Positions 36,500-45,578 of a stretch of DNA of 63,295 nt are shown piece by piece (position 1 is the first letter of the stretch; every line of letters begins with the position of its first letter). Position numbers and translations under genes: made by a program. The stretch is from Hyphomicrobiaceae bacterium. Lineage in GTDB: Bacteria > Pseudomonadota > Alphaproteobacteria > Rhizobiales > Hyphomicrobiaceae. A model generated the notes under the pieces. The model saw only the letters and a list, made by a program, of their open reading frames with translations, was not told where the DNA came from and did not search any database. The DNA lies in assembly GCA_021775735.1 (NCBI GenBank), contig JAJFHG010000063.1:1-63295 (forward strand), read 5' to 3'.

Positions 36500-38197
36500 C
36501 TATGGCTGGGCGACAAAGCAATCAATATTGTTTCTGCGGAGTTCATTGCAGGTTTTGCTCGCTTGCGATGAGGCGAAGCCAGCAAACCTTACGCGCCACA
36601 ATTTCTTGCCGCGCACCATCACCGGCATGGTGAGCGGACGATAGCCATTGAGCACACCTGACATACGTGCACGGACATCGCGCGCGTGTTGCTCTGCAAG
36701 AGCTGCGCTCGGTAGGGCACCGATTTGAATTTGATATGGGCCGTTTTGCGGCTGTACAGCGTGACGCGGTGCGGTCCGGTTGGAGCGCGGCCCATTGAGA
36801 TTCCATCTCGTGCTTGCGGGTGCGAGCCCTTCACCATAGTTGCGTTGATTGGCCAGGCGCGCGGCTTGCTGATTCAACGTTGATGGCCGGCGTCCGCGCT
36901 TAATAGTAACGACAGGTCCTGTTTGCTTTAAGCGCGCGGGCGGTGTTGTTGTTGCGCGTGCAAAGCGGACCGGTGTCGGCGGCGATGGAGGGGCCGCCGT
37001 TGTTACAGGGGCCAATTGTGTACGCGCCGCGCGCTGTGGCGCTAAGACGGACACTGGACGTACACGTGCCATAGCAACACGCGGTTGCGCCGGGCGTGAT
37101 GGCGCAGTTTTGGCAGTTTTGGCAGGTCTGAACGGCAGTGGTGCAGGAGATGCTGGAGGTTCGGAAATGACTGTTCTTTTAGGTGACCTTTGTTTGGAAC
37201 GAGTCGTGCGCTTCGAAGTCGGCGCCGAACGCGCTGCAACGCGTTGTTTGCTGGCACGTGGTGTCAGAGTTGGTTTTGCCAACAGCATCGGTGCACGCTT
37301 GCGAGTCTTGCGTGTTGAAGCTTTGCGCATGCCACTATACAGCAACGAGCGCATGCGGGCATTGCGCGCGCGCGCTGTCTTGCCGCCAAATACCGCTGCA
37401 ACCAGATGCTTTTTCCCATGGCGCATCGACGTCACGAGATTGAATCCAGAAGCGCGCGTGTAGCCGGTTTTGATCCCGTTGACGCCGCGCATGGAGCGCA
37501 ACAGCGTGTTGTGATTACGATAGGTCTTGCCGTGGTAGTTGAAAGCGCGTGTTGAGAATAAATAGAAGTGCTGCGGATAGTCATCCTGCAGACGCAGCGC
37601 CAATGTGATCATATCGCGCGCGGTTGTGACCTGACCGTCGTGGGTCAGCCCAGAAGCGTTTTTAAAAGTCGTCGAAGACATGCCAAGGCTGCGCGCGCGC
37701 CGCGTCATGCGCCGGGCAAAAGCAGCTTCTGAGCCTGCAATGTGTTCTGCAACTGCTGAGGCGACATCGTTAGCAGATTTTGTGACCAGCGCCCGTACAG
37801 CATGCTTGAGCAGAATAGTTCGGCCAGGCTTAATTCCTAATTTGGAGGGTGGGCGCTTGGCTGCGCTTTTTGTCATTCGGATGGGCGTTTTGAACGAGAG
37901 CCGGCCCGCCTTGATCTCATCAAAAACCATATAAAGCGTCATCATTTTTGTGAGAGAGGCTGGGTAACGTCGGGCATCACCGTTGCGGGAATAGAGGACC
38001 TTGCCCGTGTTGGCGTCTAAGACCATGGCCGCTTTTTTATTGGCAGCACTCGCAGGGCTTGCACCAAGCGCACCGCCACACACCAGGATTGCTAACATCA
38101 GGCTCAGACTAGGTGTCGCCAAAGAGCTGATGCGCGCAGTGGGCACGCGTAAGACGGTAAGACACCATCGCCAATTCTTATGAAAGACCTGTACCAT
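36500..38197 (-). CDS. dacA: D-alanyl-D-alanine carboxypeptidase (S11) with SPOR domain
   Basis: 565 residues. A signal peptide (to about ASPASAA) leads to the S11 penicillin-binding domain: S-x-x-K in ASLTKMM, S-x-N in KSANDVAS and K-T-G in GIKTGYTRASGFN. It trims the terminal D-Ala from peptidoglycan stem peptides. A ~180-residue Pro/Arg/Thr-rich linker follows, then a C-terminal SPOR domain (PYQIQIGALPSAALAEQHAR ... RVRFAGF) that binds denuded glycan, usually at the division site. ATG 38197 has GGGG shortly upstream; TTG 38200 is equally open. Confidence 0.92.
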   Translation of the reverse strand: MVQVFHKNWRWCLTVLRVPTARISSLATPSLSLMLAILVCGGALGASPASAANKKAAMVLDANTGKVLYSRNGDARRYPASLTKMMTLYMVFDEIKAGRLSFKTPIRMTKSAAKRPPSKLGIKPGRTILLKHAVRALVTKSANDVASAVAEHIAGSEAAFARRMTRRARSLGMSSTTFKNASGLTHDGQVTTARDMITLALRLQDDYPQHFYLFSTRAFNYHGKTYRNHNTLLRSMRGVNGIKTGYTRASGFNLVTSMRHGKKHLVAAVFGGKTARARNARMRSLLYSGMRKASTRKTRKRAPMLLAKPTLTPRASKQRVAARSAPTSKRTTRSKQRSPKRTVISEPPASPAPLPFRPAKTAKTAPSRPAQPRVAMARVRPVSVLAPQRAARTQLAPVTTAAPPSPPTPVRFARATTTPPARLKQTGPVVTIKRGRRPSTLNQQAARLANQRNYGEGLAPASTRWNLNGPRSNRTAPRHAVQPQNGPYQIQIGALPSAALAEQHARDVRARMSGVLNGYRPLTMPVMVRGKKLWRVRFAGFASSQASKTCNELRRNNIDCFVAQP

Positions 38198-38723
38198 CAA
38201 CCCCGTCTACGCCTTCAACACCGGACGGCACAGCGAGGGGTGTTAAACCAAATATGGTTCAACTAGTGAGCAGACTCATTTCTGACTTTTTATATGAAGC
38301 CAAAAAACCTGCTCGAACATCAAGAGTTTAGAAACTGGAACGCACGCCGGACTTTAACTAGCCGCTGCGATGTCCCTCTAATCTCTTACCCATTGCGCCT
38401 TTTATTGTCTTTGTCTTCCGATCAAAGACCATGTGTTTGGGGCGTCTTTTGGGCATTAATGTTTTCGCCATCCCATTCCATTGAATATTGAGTTTACGCA
38501 AAAGGCTCTGAAATTCAGTTAAGAGCCTGTGGGAATAGCCACAAAGCCAGAAAGATTTGTTTGAATGGTCTGTTAACGAGCGTTATAAAATTGGACCAGG
38601 GTGTATGACGTCATTTCCGTGCACCCTCTTAAGGTCTGACCCGACGTTGACATCGTGACCAATACCGTCGTGACGCGTGCGGGTTAGCCCTCATCTTGAT
38701 CCTAACAGTACTGAGTATGAGCC
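38198..38723. other. 526-base divergent region between dacA and phasin genes
   Basis: No supported gene. Three dyads are visible. AAACCAAATATGGTT lies at 38245-38259 in a hairpin whose core repeats at 4013-4027. AGGCTCT (38503-38509) pairs with AGAGCCT (38522-38528). AGGGTG (38598-38603) pairs with CACCCT (38622-38627) around the palindrome ATGACGTCAT (38605-38614). A possible -35 TTGACA lies at 38647-38652, with only a poor -10. The region is AT-richer than the flanking genes. Confidence 0.45.
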
Positions 38724-39104
38724 ATGAAAAACAATCTGGAAGACATCCAAAAGTTGGGCCAGTCGAACATGGATACAGCGGTCAAAGCCTTTGGGGACTG
38801 GAACAAAAGCGTGCATGCCATCGCCACAGAGATGGGCGCTTATTCCAAGCGAACATTTGATGAAAGCACGTCAACATTCGAGCGCTTGATTGGTGCAAGG
38901 TCCGTGGAACAAGCACTGGAAATCCAGGCTGATTTTGCAGTGCGGCGTGTTGAAGACTATGTGCAAGAGATGACTAAGATTGGTACGCTATATTCTGACA
39001 TTGCACAGGATGCTTATAAGCCGTTCTATGACGCAATGAACGCGAAGCGCGATGCGCCAAAACAGATGAAGCGCGATGCGCCCAAACAGATAAAGCAACC
39101 TTAG
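38724..39104 (+). CDS. Phasin-family protein
   Basis: 126 residues, a short amphipathic helical phasin. The phasin_2 pattern is present: GQSNMDTAVKAFGDWNKSVH, then ARSVEQALEIQADFAVRRVE and YSDIAQDAYKPFYDAM. Phasins coat polyhydroxyalkanoate granules, so the organism may store PHA, though no pha genes are here. The C-terminus carries a repeated KRDAPKQ peptide that comes from a 24-base tandem duplication. Confidence 0.88.
   Translation: MKNNLEDIQKLGQSNMDTAVKAFGDWNKSVHAIATEMGAYSKRTFDESTSTFERLIGARSVEQALEIQADFAVRRVEDYVQEMTKIGTLYSDIAQDAYKPFYDAMNAKRDAPKQMKRDAPKQIKQP
39045..39092 (+). repeat. 24-base tandem duplication in the phasin C-terminus
   Basis: Two adjacent copies of a unit starting AAGCGCGATGCGCC (39045-39068 and 39069-39092), with only two or so differences. 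In frame, they add eight residues per copy. Confidence 0.85.
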
Positions 39105-39232
39105 GGCAACGCGTGTCCTTAGGCACCCCCATGCAGGGACCGTCGTAGTTGCGGTCGCGACAAAACGCGTTCAGTTTGTGAGCCAACCCGCGTTGGCCAC
39201 CAACACCGAAGCAGGGCTTTGTCTAGATTGTT

Positions 39233-39268
39233 GCAAGGAGCACACGGGTCGCAAGGAGCACATGGGTC
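39233..39268. repeat. 18-base tandem duplication
   Basis: Two adjacent copies of GCAAGGAGCACACGGGTC (39233-39250 and 39251-39268), with one mismatch. It is intergenic, 140 bases after the duplicated phasin tail. Confidence 0.85.
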
Positions 39269-39434
39269 GCTCTGCGGCCCCCTCTTGTATGTGCGGTGGT
39301 CGGCGTAGGTTGGGTATCGATGGGGTCTCGCGCCCGAGCTTGCACGATTGGTCCAAATCCGTAGACCTTGCCGTTGCACCCGCGGCGCGAGGGCGGTCGT
39401 CCCTTGCAACCCGTCGACACCTTGCCAAAGCAAC

Positions 39435-39469
39435 TTAAAATCTGAAAATCAACGTATTTCAGCTTTTAA
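39435..39469. repeat. AT-rich inverted repeat upstream of clpS
   Basis: TTAAAA-T-CTGAAA (39435-39447) pairs with TTTCAG-C-TTTTAA (39457-39469): 12 pairs, one mismatch and a 9-base loop. It could end a transcript from the phasin side or act as a regulator site for clpS. Confidence 0.6.
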
Positions 39470-39722
39470 AGGTGAGAAATCAGCTCCCATGTTCCCGTTT
39501 TGGACTTGAAATATCCACGCACGGGCCAATCTTAGGGCCTGGTTGGGTTGTCACGCATTTTGCTTCTCCAGATAGCCTTAAAGAACCGTGAGGTTCAGAT
39601 CATCGGCATCCTTTGGATGGACCGAGTAAAATGGTAGTGTTTGTGGCCTGGTGGAGATTAAGAAATCCACTTGGTCGGGAATGCTTGGTACAGTTTTGAT
39701 AAAGGACTGCGAACGCAAAAAG

Positions 39723-40100
39723 ATGCGCGCGATGGACGACAGAACCGAGATGCTGCCACTGAAAGCGGCAGGTGACGATGATGGCTTTGACGGCAACGAC
39801 GAGGAAGGTAAAACCGGTCTCGTTACAAAAACGCGTCCAAAGACACGTAAACCTAACCTTTATAAAGTCTTATTGTTGAATGACGACTATACACCCATGG
39901 AGTTTGTTATTTTGATTTTAGAGAAGTTCTTCAACAAGCGTCATGAAGAGGCAAGCCGCATCATGCTGCATGTCCACCAACGTGGCGTTGGGGTGTGCGG
40001 GGTATATACGTTCGAGGTTGCGGAAACAAAGGTCACGCAAGTGATGGACTTTTCGCGACAGCATGACCATCCACTACAGTGCACCATGGAAAAGGAGTAG
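39723..40100 (+). CDS. clpS: ClpA adaptor ClpS
   Basis: ClpS, about 125 residues, binds the ClpA N-domain and delivers N-end-rule substrates to ClpAP. Core motifs: [42 protein letters not shown] and [16 protein letters not shown]. The residues of the N-degron pocket ([14 protein letters not shown]) are kept. The frame opens at GTG 39651, and several starts are possible (39681, 39723, 39732). 39723 is chosen by length against rhizobial ClpS; no start has a strong ribosome site. It ends seven bases before clpA. Confidence 0.95.
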   Translation: MRAMDDRTEMLPLKAAGDDDGFDGNDEEGKTGLVTKTRPKTRKPNLYKVLLLNDDYTPMEFVILILEKFFNKRHEEASRIMLHVHQRGVGVCGVYTFEVAETKVTQVMDFSRQHDHPLQCTMEKE

Positions 40101-40107
40101 CCCCGCT

Positions 40108-42552
40108 TTGCCATCGTTTTCAAAAACTCTTGAACGTTCCCTGCATCGTGCACTAGAGCTTGCCAATGAGCGTAGTCACGAATTTGCAACGTTAGAACAC
40201 TTGCTGGCTTCGCTGCTTGATGATGAAGATGCAGCCGGCGTCATGCGTGCATGCAATGTTGAAATTGACCAATTGAGAGAACGCATCAACGAATACCTCG
40301 ACACAGAGCTTGAAACTTTGGTGGCAAAGAATGTCAGCGAGGCGCAGCCCACGACTGCGTTCCAGCGCGTCATCCATCGCGCCGTTGTTCATGTCCAGTC
40401 ATCTGGCCGCGAAGAAGTCACAGGCGCCAACGTGCTGGTTGCGATGTTTGCTGAGCGTGAAAGCCACGCCGCTTACTTCCTGCAAGAACAAGAAATGACC
40501 CGCTTCGATGCCGTGCAGTATATTTCTCATGGCATTGCCAAGCGCGCTGGCATGTCAGAACCTAAGACTGTTCACGGAACGGATGAGGATTTAGGCGACG
40601 GCGATGATCGCAAATCCGGCCAGGACGCATTGCAGAACTATTGTGTAAATCTCAATGCCAAGGCTAAGGACGGCGGCATCGATCCATTGATTGGTCGCCA
40701 AGACGAGGTGATGCGCACGATCCAAGTGCTGTGCCGTAGGCAAAAAAACAATCCATTGCTGGTTGGTGAGCCAGGTGTTGGCAAGACGGCCATCGCAGAA
40801 GGTTTGGCGCGCAGGATCATCAAGAAAGATGTGCCTGATGTGCTGCAAGATGCCACCATCTTTTCGCTCGACATGGGCTCGTTGCTGGCTGGCACGCGCT
40901 ATCGTGGTGACTTTGAAGAACGCCTGAAGGCAGTGATGAAAGAAATCGAAGGCTACCCAGGCGCGATTTTGTTTATTGATGAGATCCACACCGTTATCGG
41001 TGCCGGCGCAACCTCGGGCGGCGCGATGGACGCGTCGAATCTTCTTAAGCCTGCGTTGCAATCGGGAACGGTGCGCTGCATCGGTTCAACAACATACAAA
41101 GAATATCGTCAGCATTTTGAGAAAGACCGTGCATTGGTGCGTCGCTTCCAAAAGATTGATGTAACAGAGCCATCTGTTCCAGACACCATTGAAATCCTCA
41201 AAGGTTTGAAGCCTTATTTTGAGGATTTCCATGACCTCAAGTATGCCAATGAAGCGATTACGGCGGCTGTAGAGTTGTCGGATCGCTACATCAATGATCG
41301 CAAGTTGCCTGATAAAGCCATCGATGTCATCGATGAGACAGGAGCTTCACAAAAGCTGCTTGAGGAATCAAAACGCAAAAAGCGTATCAATGTTGAAGAC
41401 ATTGAAGCGACGGTTTCGACAATGGCGCGCATTCCGCCGAAGACGGTTTCCAAGTCGGATGCTGAAACGTTGTCCAACCTTGAGCGTGACCTCAAGCGAT
41501 TGGTGTTCGGTCAGGGTCCAGCGATCTCTGCGCTGACCAGTGCCATCAAGCTGTCGCGCGCAGGTTTGCGCGAGCCTGAAAAGCCAATCGGTTGCTACCT
41601 ATTCTCTGGCCCAACAGGTGTGGGTAAAACAGAAGTTGCCAAGCAGCTTGCTAGTTTGATGGGTATCGAATTGCTGCGCTTTGATATGTCGGAGTACATG
41701 GAAAAGCACACAGTTTCGCGCCTTATTGGTGCGCCTCCAGGCTATGTTGGATTTGACCAGGGTGGTTTACTTACGGACGGTGTGGATCAAACTCCGCACT
41801 GTGTGCTGCTGCTTGATGAGATTGAGAAAGCGCATCCGGATCTGTTTAACATTCTGTTGCAGGTGATGGACCATGGCAAGCTGACCGATCACAATGGCAA
41901 AAAGATCGACTTCCGCAACGTCGTTTTGATTATGACCTCAAACGCGGGTGCTGCCAGCATGGCACAAGCGCCGATGGGCTTTAATCGTGTTCGCCGAGAA
42001 GGTGATGATACCGAAGCGATCAATAAATTGTTCACGCCAGAATTTCGCAACCGCCTTGATGCGACCATTGCATTCTCAGCATTGGCGCCAGACGTAATCG
42101 CCAAAGTTGTTGAAAAATTCGTGTTCCAGCTTGAAGCGCAATTGGCTGACCGTGGCGTGACATTTGAACTGTCTGATCAAGCACGCACTTGGATTGGCAA
42201 GAAGGGTTATGATGAAAAGTTTGGTGCACGCCCCTTAGCGCGCATTATTCAAGAACACATCAAAAAACCATTGGCGGATGAGTTGTTGTTTGGTCGCCTT
42301 GAAAATGGTGGCACGGTGAAAGTTGTCGTCAAAGGCAAAGAGCCCGATGCCGAGCTTGATTTTGAATTCATTGCGCCAGCGACCAAACGAAAGTCGAAAA
42401 AAGCGCTCAATGACGAGTCTGGTGCCAGTGGTCGCAAGGCCCTTGTCGGTGCGGGGTCAAAAAAAGCGCTATCAGGACCGAAGACAAAGAAAGCCAAATC
42501 GGATGACTCTGGGTCCTCCGTTCCGGGCGTGTCGCGCAAAAAAGACAAGTAG
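40108..42552 (+). CDS. clpA: ATP-dependent Clp protease ATPase subunit ClpA
   Basis: Two AAA+ module unfoldase, about 814 residues, partner of ClpP and ClpS. The N-domain begins PSFSKTLERSLHRALELA. D1 has GEPGVGKTAIAEG and ILFIDEIHT. D2 has SGPTGVGKTEVAKQ and LLLDEIEKAH. The C-terminal ~55 residues are a Lys/Ser-rich tail (KRKSKKALNDESG) beyond the usual end. The frame is open from 40063 within clpS, but TTG 40108 has AAAGGAG ten bases upstream and gives the correct N-domain start. It forms an operon with clpS. Confidence 0.97.
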   Translation: MPSFSKTLERSLHRALELANERSHEFATLEHLLASLLDDEDAAGVMRACNVEIDQLRERINEYLDTELETLVAKNVSEAQPTTAFQRVIHRAVVHVQSSGREEVTGANVLVAMFAERESHAAYFLQEQEMTRFDAVQYISHGIAKRAGMSEPKTVHGTDEDLGDGDDRKSGQDALQNYCVNLNAKAKDGGIDPLIGRQDEVMRTIQVLCRRQKNNPLLVGEPGVGKTAIAEGLARRIIKKDVPDVLQDATIFSLDMGSLLAGTRYRGDFEERLKAVMKEIEGYPGAILFIDEIHTVIGAGATSGGAMDASNLLKPALQSGTVRCIGSTTYKEYRQHFEKDRALVRRFQKIDVTEPSVPDTIEILKGLKPYFEDFHDLKYANEAITAAVELSDRYINDRKLPDKAIDVIDETGASQKLLEESKRKKRINVEDIEATVSTMARIPPKTVSKSDAETLSNLERDLKRLVFGQGPAISALTSAIKLSRAGLREPEKPIGCYLFSGPTGVGKTEVAKQLASLMGIELLRFDMSEYMEKHTVSRLIGAPPGYVGFDQGGLLTDGVDQTPHCVLLLDEIEKAHPDLFNILLQVMDHGKLTDHNGKKIDFRNVVLIMTSNAGAASMAQAPMGFNRVRREGDDTEAINKLFTPEFRNRLDATIAFSALAPDVIAKVVEKFVFQLEAQLADRGVTFELSDQARTWIGKKGYDEKFGARPLARIIQEHIKKPLADELLFGRLENGGTVKVVVKGKEPDAELDFEFIAPATKRKSKKALNDESGASGRKALVGAGSKKALSGPKTKKAKSDDSGSSVPGVSRKKDK

Positions 42553-42569
42553 CTCAAATGACCAGTAGG

Positions 42570-42604
42570 TTTGTCTTGGTCGCGGAATAAACGACTAAGA
42601 CGAA
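42570..42604. terminator. Hairpin between clpA and arsH (bidirectional)
   Basis: TTTGTCTTGGTCG (42570-42582) pairs with CGACTAAGACGAA (42592-42604) over 13 positions with two G-T pairs. It lies between converging genes and covers the arsH stop. No T-run follows on the plus strand. Confidence 0.5.
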
Positions 42605-43350
42605 CTTTGCGCTTTATTACGTGTGCTCACGTCATCCATTGCCGCTTTTAGAGTTGGGTTGTTTTGTGCCAACCCATCGCGGCGCTCGCTATAGCGGTCG
42701 GTTAGATAATCAGACCGGTCCCGCACCAGAAGTGTAAACTTATACAACTCTTCCATGACGTCGACGACACGTTCGTAATAGGCCGACTGTTTCATGCGGC
42801 CTGCGTCATCAAACTCATTGTAGGCCTTGGCTACAGAAGATTGATTAGGGATCGTGACCATGCGCATCCAGCGACCAAGAATGCGCATGTTGTTGACGGC
42901 GTTAAACGATTGAGAGCCACCACAGACCTGCAACAGGGCCAAGGTGCGCCCTTGCGTCGGCCGAATACCCTTGTAAGCAAGTGGCAGCCAATCAATCTGC
43001 GCTTTCATCACGCCGCTCATCGCGCCATGCCGCTCAGGTGATGACCAGACGTGGGCCTCAGACCAAACGGACAGCTTGTTAAGTTCCATAACTTTGGGAT
43101 GCGTTGGCTCGGCATCATCGGGTAACGGTAGGCCGTGAGGATCAAAGAAACGCACTTCTGCGCCAAAGCGGGTGAGAATGCGTGCAGCCTCTTCCGCTAA
43201 AAAGCGGCTATAGGACCGCTCACGCAATGAACCATAGAGAATAAGGATACGCGGTGGGTGGCTTGAGACCTGAGGTGCGTTGAGCTTTTCAAGACCGGGA
43301 ATGTCAAAGGCGGCTGGATCGATATTGGGCAAGTCACGGCAATCTGACAT
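42595..43350 (-). CDS. arsH: ArsH-like NADPH-dependent FMN reductase
   Basis: Flavodoxin-fold reductase of the ArsH family, about 251 residues. The FMN-binding loop is [20 protein letters not shown]. The ArsH block [20 protein letters not shown] and [15 protein letters not shown] are present. ArsH oxidises organoarsenicals or reduces quinones and azo dyes. The frame extends upstream to 43605, but ATG 43350 ([16 protein letters not shown]) matches the family length. No other ars gene is near, so an arsenic role is not certain. Confidence 0.9.
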   Translation of the reverse strand: MSDCRDLPNIDPAAFDIPGLEKLNAPQVSSHPPRILILYGSLRERSYSRFLAEEAARILTRFGAEVRFFDPHGLPLPDDAEPTHPKVMELNKLSVWSEAHVWSSPERHGAMSGVMKAQIDWLPLAYKGIRPTQGRTLALLQVCGGSQSFNAVNNMRILGRWMRMVTIPNQSSVAKAYNEFDDAGRMKQSAYYERVVDVMEELYKFTLLVRDRSDYLTDRYSERRDGLAQNNPTLKAAMDDVSTRNKAQSSS

Positions 43351-43853
43351 CAGGTTCAGGCCTTGGTTAGGGTGGTGCCTGACGCCCCCGCGGCCCAGGT
43401 CTTTGTGTTGGGGTGATGCATAGAGCATGTTCAGGAGAAGTGTGAGCAGTTTTCCGCCTCGAACATACTCAAAATCAGCTGGGTTTGATCGTATTTGCGT
43501 TTTCAAACATGGAGACGGTCTAGCGGAACTCTTTGCGTGTTTGCAAGCGCAACACAGAAATCTCGACCACGCTTGCGCCAGCAACTGAAAGACCATTGAA
43601 CCCAAGACAAGGTTTGGGCGTCAAAGAGATTATGTGGCCCTTGTTCGCTCAGGCGGACCGCTCCAATGGCTGGCCGCATGGGCTGGCTTTGCATGCGGCG
43701 TGCAGAGCCGGCCAGTTGGGCGAAACTGCGGCAGATCGGTCGCAAATCGTTGGAACAGCGCTTTAAATCCCCAAAGCCGGGTCCGACGTTACCATAAAAT
43801 TAGTCATATTCGCCCTATATCTTCAGTGGTCTGGAAGAGTTGAGTACATCGTC
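43351..43853. other. 503-base divergent gap upstream of arsH
   Basis: No supported gene. Open frames here extend arsH upstream or are short. GCCGCATG (43673-43680) and CATGCGGC (43692-43699) form an 8-base dyad with an 11-base loop. It should hold promoters for arsH and for the exported protein on the right. Confidence 0.45.
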
Positions 43854-44660
43854 ATGCGTTTTCTAGTTGGCTTAGCAAGTATCATTTTAGGCGTCACATT
43901 GGCCGTTGGTTATGTCTACCGCGACAATCCAGATGCCCAAATCGCCAGTGCCCCTCCTGTTGAGTCTGGTCTTAAGACGAGCAGCACGCCCGAACCCGTT
44001 CAAAACAGCTCCTTCGTGCCAAAAATTGTGGCGCCCAGGGTTGTGGCCGAGATTGCCAGCGAGCAACCCACCGTCCTCAATGCAGATAGAAGCCATTTTG
44101 ATAGTGTTGCGACAGCACCAAGACCTGCGCCGGTTACGCAAGCGGATGAAGACCGTGCGCGACGTGTCCTCGTCATGGCGCTGCAAGGCGAGTTGCGCCG
44201 CGTGCAATGCTATAAAGGCGCGGTCGATGGCGCCTGGAGCACATCCTCCAAAGCGGCCATGTTCTGGTTCCTCAAGCGCATGAATGCCAAGATGGCGGTC
44301 AACGTACCTGACCATGCCCAACTCAGCCTCTTGAAATCAGCGGCTAACGATTTTTGTGCAGAAAAAGAAATACCCTCTGACTTTGTCACCAAAGTTAAGC
44401 GTGAAGACAATGTCGCAGCTGGAATCCCCAACCCAACGACATCTATTCAAGACACGTCATTTTCTGAAGCCCGCCAGCGTGCAGGCTTGCCAAGCAATGG
44501 GCGTATCGCGTCTGATGGCTCAACAACAGCGACCGCCGATGTTGCATTGCCAGCTCCGATGACTGTTGGAGCTATTGAGGCGAACAAGAAACGGCGCAGA
44601 TATCGCGCACGCAATCGCCGCGTTGAAAACCTGTTCAAGCACCCGCTTGGGCGTTATTAG
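43854..44660 (+). CDS. Exported protein with peptidoglycan-binding-like segment
   Basis: 268 residues. The N-terminal hydrophobic segment (FLVGLASIILGVTLAVGYVY) is a signal anchor. A Pro/Ser/Thr-rich linker leads to ALQGELRRVQCYKGAVDGAW and then SSKAAMFWFLKRMNA, near residues 110-145. This fits the PG_binding_1-like repeats seen in rhizobial proteins (typical GELKRVGCYxGxVxxxW). The C-terminus is basic (KKRRRYRARNRRVE). It probably binds the cell wall or a partner in the periplasm; no enzyme motif is visible. Confidence 0.7.
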   Translation: MRFLVGLASIILGVTLAVGYVYRDNPDAQIASAPPVESGLKTSSTPEPVQNSSFVPKIVAPRVVAEIASEQPTVLNADRSHFDSVATAPRPAPVTQADEDRARRVLVMALQGELRRVQCYKGAVDGAWSTSSKAAMFWFLKRMNAKMAVNVPDHAQLSLLKSAANDFCAEKEIPSDFVTKVKREDNVAAGIPNPTTSIQDTSFSEARQRAGLPSNGRIASDGSTTATADVALPAPMTVGAIEANKKRRRYRARNRRVENLFKHPLGRY

Positions 44661-44705
44661 AACCCGACCTGGTTCTTAGGCCCGACCCCATTAAGTCAAC
44701 CTCGA

Positions 44706-44721
44706 CATTCGCCTGCGAATG
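44706..44721. promoter_or_regulatory. Dyad CATTCGC-CT-GCGAATG upstream of the HAD gene
   Basis: Perfect 7-base arms with a 2-base centre, about 50 bases before the start of the haloacid dehalogenase gene. It could be an operator. It is a compact palindrome rather than a terminator, as no T-run follows. Confidence 0.4.
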
Positions 44722-44771
44722 CGCTCAACTTTGCCTGTCTAAACACATATTTGGTGCTGGGGACCTCATGC

Positions 44772-45461
44772 ATGACGGGACAGCCTCTTGCAATTCGTGC
44801 CTGCGTCTTTGATGCCTATGGCACGCTGTTGGATTTTGCATCCGCCGCCGAGCGGTGTCGCGATGTGCTAGGGGATCAAACGTGTCAACTGACGATGTTG
44901 TGGCGCGACAAGCAGTTGCAATACACGTGGATGCGTGCGCTTCAGGGCGCGCACACTGATTTCTGGCAGGTGACACAAGACGCGCTCGATTTCAGTCTCG
45001 AGGCGCTGGGTATTGACAACACCGAATTGCGCGCACGTTTGATGGACCTTTACCGGACGCTCGATTGCTTTGCCGAAGTGCCACCGGTTTTAGAAACACT
45101 GAAGGAGGTCGGTCTCACAACCGCAATTTTATCAAATGGCACGCCCGACATGTTGCAGGCCTCGCTGGCGCATTCCGGTATTGTCCATCTGATTGATCCA
45201 GTGCTGTCTGTGGAAGAGGTGGGAGTTTATAAAACGGACCGCCGCGTCTATCAGCTTGCCGTTGATCGCTTAGGCGTTGCGCCTAGCGATATTGCATTCA
45301 TGTCCGCTAACGCCTGGGACGCACATGCCGCCGCCAACTTTGGCATGACTGTGTTCTGGATCAACCGAACCAAGCAACCGTGTGACCGCCTACCTGGACT
45401 GCTGCATGCCGAGCTTTCTGATTTGACAGCGCTTCCGGAACGGGTCTGCCTGCGGGTGTAA
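44772..45461 (+). CDS. Haloacid dehalogenase type II (HAD superfamily)
   Basis: 229 residues. HAD motif I is FDAYGTLLDF with the nucleophilic Asp. Motif II is LSNGTPDML, motif III the lysine in VGVYKTDRRVYQLA, and motif IV MSANAWDAHAAANFG. The last is the L-2-haloacid dehalogenase version (SNxWDA). The protein is probably cytoplasmic and hydrolyses 2-haloacids or a related substrate. The frame opens at TTG 44751; ATG 44772 is preferred and has GGGGA upstream. Confidence 0.9.
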   Translation: MTGQPLAIRACVFDAYGTLLDFASAAERCRDVLGDQTCQLTMLWRDKQLQYTWMRALQGAHTDFWQVTQDALDFSLEALGIDNTELRARLMDLYRTLDCFAEVPPVLETLKEVGLTTAILSNGTPDMLQASLAHSGIVHLIDPVLSVEEVGVYKTDRRVYQLAVDRLGVAPSDIAFMSANAWDAHAAANFGMTVFWINRTKQPCDRLPGLLHAELSDLTALPERVCLRV

Positions 45462-45578
45462 GAGGCTGGTTCGTTTGCTGGAGAGGAATGACCTTAGCAC
45501 CGCGCACCAGCCGACGTTTGATCACAACCGAAAGCGGATGTTGATTGGCGATGGTGCCTCAAAAATCAGAGGTGTTCA

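Larger units (their letters stand above)
39105..39722. other. 618-base gap between phasin and clpS
   Basis: No gene I can support. Short open frames exist on both strands, but none has a ribosome site or family character. It contains an 18-base tandem duplication (39233-39268) and an AT-rich dyad (39435-39469). The clpS promoter should lie in the last ~150 bases. Confidence 0.5.

Noticed and set aside
39119-39438. Overlapping open frames on both strands between phasin and clpS
   Set aside because: No ribosome site, Arg/Pro/Cys-rich chance-like composition, and they result from the tandem duplication.
44751-44771. Upstream start codon for the haloacid dehalogenase (TTG 44751)
   Set aside because: ATG 44772 has a better ribosome site and gives the family-typical length; the extra seven residues are unlike relatives.
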